Source: an uncultured Collinsella sp. | GTDB taxonomy: Bacteria > Actinomycetota > Coriobacteriia > Coriobacteriales > Coriobacteriaceae | DNA: 7,428 bases | Assembly (NCBI GenBank): GCA_902495945.1 | Contig: CABUZD010000084.1 | Location: forward strand, 1 to 7,428 | Reading direction: 5' to 3' | Shown here: piece by piece, positions 6,231-7,428 of the stretch | Numbering within the stretch: the first letter of the stretch is position 1 | How the letters are laid out: the number at the start of each line of letters is the position of its first letter | Program-made: the position numbers and the translations under genes | Notes under the pieces: generated by a model | The model's input: the letters and a program-made list of their open reading frames with translations, nothing else | The model's database searches: none | Told to the model about the DNA's origin: nothing

Positions 6231-6953
6231 ATGCTCAAGATTATTGCCTGCGACGATGATGTCGCTTTTCTAGATAGACTGCACCGGATGATCGACCGTT
6301 GGTCGACCGAGACGGGCACGACGGTCGATGTTGCGCTCGTCACGCGCGGCGAGGACCTGCTGGCCCGCCATGCCGCATCGCGCGCCGACATCATTCTGCT
6401 CGACATGATCATGCCGCTCGTCAACGGCATGGACACCGCGCGCGAATTGCGCCAGGCCGATACCGCCGTGCGCCCGGTGTTCCTCACCTCGTCGCCCGAG
6501 TTCGCACTGGAGTCCTACGAGGTCCGTGCTTTCGACTATCTGCTCAAGCCCGTGACTTACGAACGCCTGGCGCAGTTACTCGATGAGCTTTCGAGCATGC
6601 GCCCGGCGGCAACCGACGAGCTCGTGATCAAAACTTCCTTTGGCTACCACGCCCTGCGCCTGTCCGACATCGAATATGCCGAGGCGCGCAACAAGCACGT
6701 GGTCTTCCACCTGCGCGACGGACGCGACATCGAGGCACTCGAGTCGTTCCGCAGCGTCGAGGACCGTTTGGCGCAAAATGCCACCTTCTTTAAATGCCAC
6801 CGTAGCTACCAGGTCAACTTGCGCAACATCGACCACTTCGATCGCACGGACATCGTCATGCGCTCGGGCGCGTGCATCCCGCTTTCGCGCAGCTGCAAGC
6901 AGGGATTCCAAGACGCCTACTTTGCGGCGCGCTTTGAGGGTGGGAGACACTGA
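6231..6953 (+). CDS. LytTR-family response regulator
   Basis: This is a 240-residue DNA-binding response regulator of the AgrA/LytR type. The receiver domain (about 1-120) has the acidic pair Asp8-Asp9 (ACDDD), the phosphoacceptor Asp58 (IILLDMIMP), the switch residue Thr86 (FLTSS) and Lys106 (YLLKP). The LytTR DNA-binding domain (about 130-232) shows the typical GYHALRLSDIEYAEARNKH, then FFKCHRSYQVNLRNI and IPLSRSCKQGF. The ATG at 6231 has AGGGGG (6221-6226) four bases upstream. Its stop shares one base with the start of the next gene (TGATG), which encodes a polytopic membrane protein and is probably its sensor kinase. In known cases such pairs sense peptides or envelope signals and control competence, bacteriocin or surface genes. 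The targets here cannot be told; its own promoter region is one candidate. Confidence 0.93.
   Translation: MLKIIACDDDVAFLDRLHRMIDRWSTETGTTVDVALVTRGEDLLARHAASRADIILLDMIMPLVNGMDTARELRQADTAVRPVFLTSSPEFALESYEVRAFDYLLKPVTYERLAQLLDELSSMRPAATDELVIKTSFGYHALRLSDIEYAEARNKHVVFHLRDGRDIEALESFRSVEDRLAQNATFFKCHRSYQVNLRNIDHFDRTDIVMRSGACIPLSRSCKQGFQDAYFAARFEGGRH
6942..6946 (+). promoter_or_regulatory. Ribosome binding site of the sensor gene
   Basis: GGGAG inside the end of the response-regulator gene stands six bases before the ATG at 6953, supporting translation from the TGATG overlap. Confidence 0.65.
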
Positions 6954-7428
6954 TGGTCTCCTCGGTCGAAATGGTCCTTTGGGCAATCCACCACGCCACG
7001 ACGTTGCTCTTTGGCGTCTTTGCCTCGGCGGCGCTGTGCGGTATCGAAATCAATCGACGCCATGCACTCGAGTTGGTGGGGGTCGGAGTCGCAACCGGCG
7101 CTGCCTTTTCGATCGCCAATGCCGTCGGCGGCGAGCTTTTTGCCCGTCAGGTCTATCCACTCGTCGTGCACCTGCCGCTTACCGTCTACCTATGCGCGCG
7201 CTACCGCCTGAGCCCGCTGCTTGCCGTGCTCGGCATTACGAGTGCCTATCTGATCTGCCAGTTCAGCAATTGGATGGGCATCGCCGCATTTGCCGCAACC
7301 GATTCTCAGATCGCGTACTATCTGGCGCGCATCGCGACCACACTCGCCGTCTTTGCCGTCCTGATGCATTGGGCCGGCGACATCGGTCCGCGCTTGGCGA
7401 TTAAAAGCACCACCGAGCTGGGCATCCT
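6953..7428 (+). CDS. Polytopic membrane protein, probable sensor histidine kinase N-terminus (3'-partial)
   Basis: From the ATG at 6953 the frame stays open to the window end, giving 158 residues without a stop. It overlaps the response-regulator stop by one base, a typical arrangement for a translationally coupled partner. The visible part is almost entirely hydrophobic, with about five predicted membrane spans: roughly residues 8-30, 39-58, 67-83, 87-112 and 121-140. Short polar or basic loops (INRRH, ARYR) separate some of them. This matches the membrane sensor half of GHKL kinases that partner LytTR regulators (AgrC-like), but the ATPase domain and phosphorylated histidine would lie beyond the window, so the kinase call rests on context. 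Membrane location is well supported. GC-rich codon use matches the upstream gene. Confidence 0.78.
   Translation, partial: MVSSVEMVLWAIHHATTLLFGVFASAALCGIEINRRHALELVGVGVATGAAFSIANAVGGELFARQVYPLVVHLPLTVYLCARYRLSPLLAVLGITSAYLICQFSNWMGIAAFAATDSQIAYYLARIATTLAVFAVLMHWAGDIGPRLAIKSTTELGI

Noticed and set aside
6049..6273. Small gene between nadA and the response regulator
   Set aside because: It has no Shine-Dalgarno sequence, an Arg/Ala-rich composition, and overlaps the well-supported start of the response regulator.
6640..7404. 254-codon open frame across the response regulator and sensor
   Set aside because: It runs out of frame through both genes and is Arg/Ser/Ala-rich. The frame starting at 6953 gives a sensible membrane protein instead.
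1..7428. tRNA, rRNA, CRISPR array, insertion sequence or phage genes
   Set aside because: No cloverleaf, ribosomal motif, regularly spaced repeat, transposase or integrase was seen on either strand.

Overview
The window looks like chromosomal DNA from a high-GC Gram-positive bacterium, most likely an actinobacterium of the Coriobacteriia (Collinsella-like). That placement is inference. It rests on GC-rich codon use from about 2071 onward, a NiaR/3H-type NAD repressor next to nadABC, and a LytTR regulator followed by a multi-spanning membrane sensor. No RNA gene was available to confirm it.

Layout: (1) 2-1932, plus strand, visibly less GC-rich: two adjacent genes for membrane proteins carrying zinc ribbons. 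The first enters from outside the window and is interrupted by an apparent -1 frameshift near 380-398. The second is an intact 381-residue protein with an N-terminal zinc ribbon, one membrane span, a beta-rich segment, an Ala-rich coiled coil and a C-terminal SPOR domain. (2) 1933-2070: a convergent intergenic region with a strong hairpin that can terminate transcription from both sides, then a small palindrome containing CCTGTCCCC. (3) 2071-5938, minus strand: an operon read nadA - nadB - nadC - niaR. It covers de novo NAD synthesis from aspartate and dihydroxyacetone phosphate to nicotinate mononucleotide, plus its probable repressor. A 13-bp imperfect hairpin lies between nadA and nadB. (4) 5939-6230: a divergent control region. 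A perfect 19-bp inverted repeat with a 6-nt spacer overlaps the -35 element and spacer of a well-formed nadA promoter, so it is a strong operator candidate. (5) 6231-7428, plus strand: a LytTR response regulator, overlapped by one base by the start of a polytopic membrane protein that runs off the window end and is probably the N-terminal half of its sensor kinase.

How the parts fit: NadB oxidises aspartate to iminoaspartate, NadA condenses that with dihydroxyacetone phosphate to quinolinate, and NadC converts quinolinate to nicotinate mononucleotide. NiaR, made last from the same transcript, would close a negative loop by binding the operator before nadA when niacin is plentiful. The two-component pair and the zinc-ribbon/SPOR genes have no evident link to NAD metabolism. 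Nothing here is clearly a new system. The items most worth checking are the nadA operator, the intercistronic hairpin, and the zinc-ribbon/SPOR membrane protein with its frameshifted neighbour.
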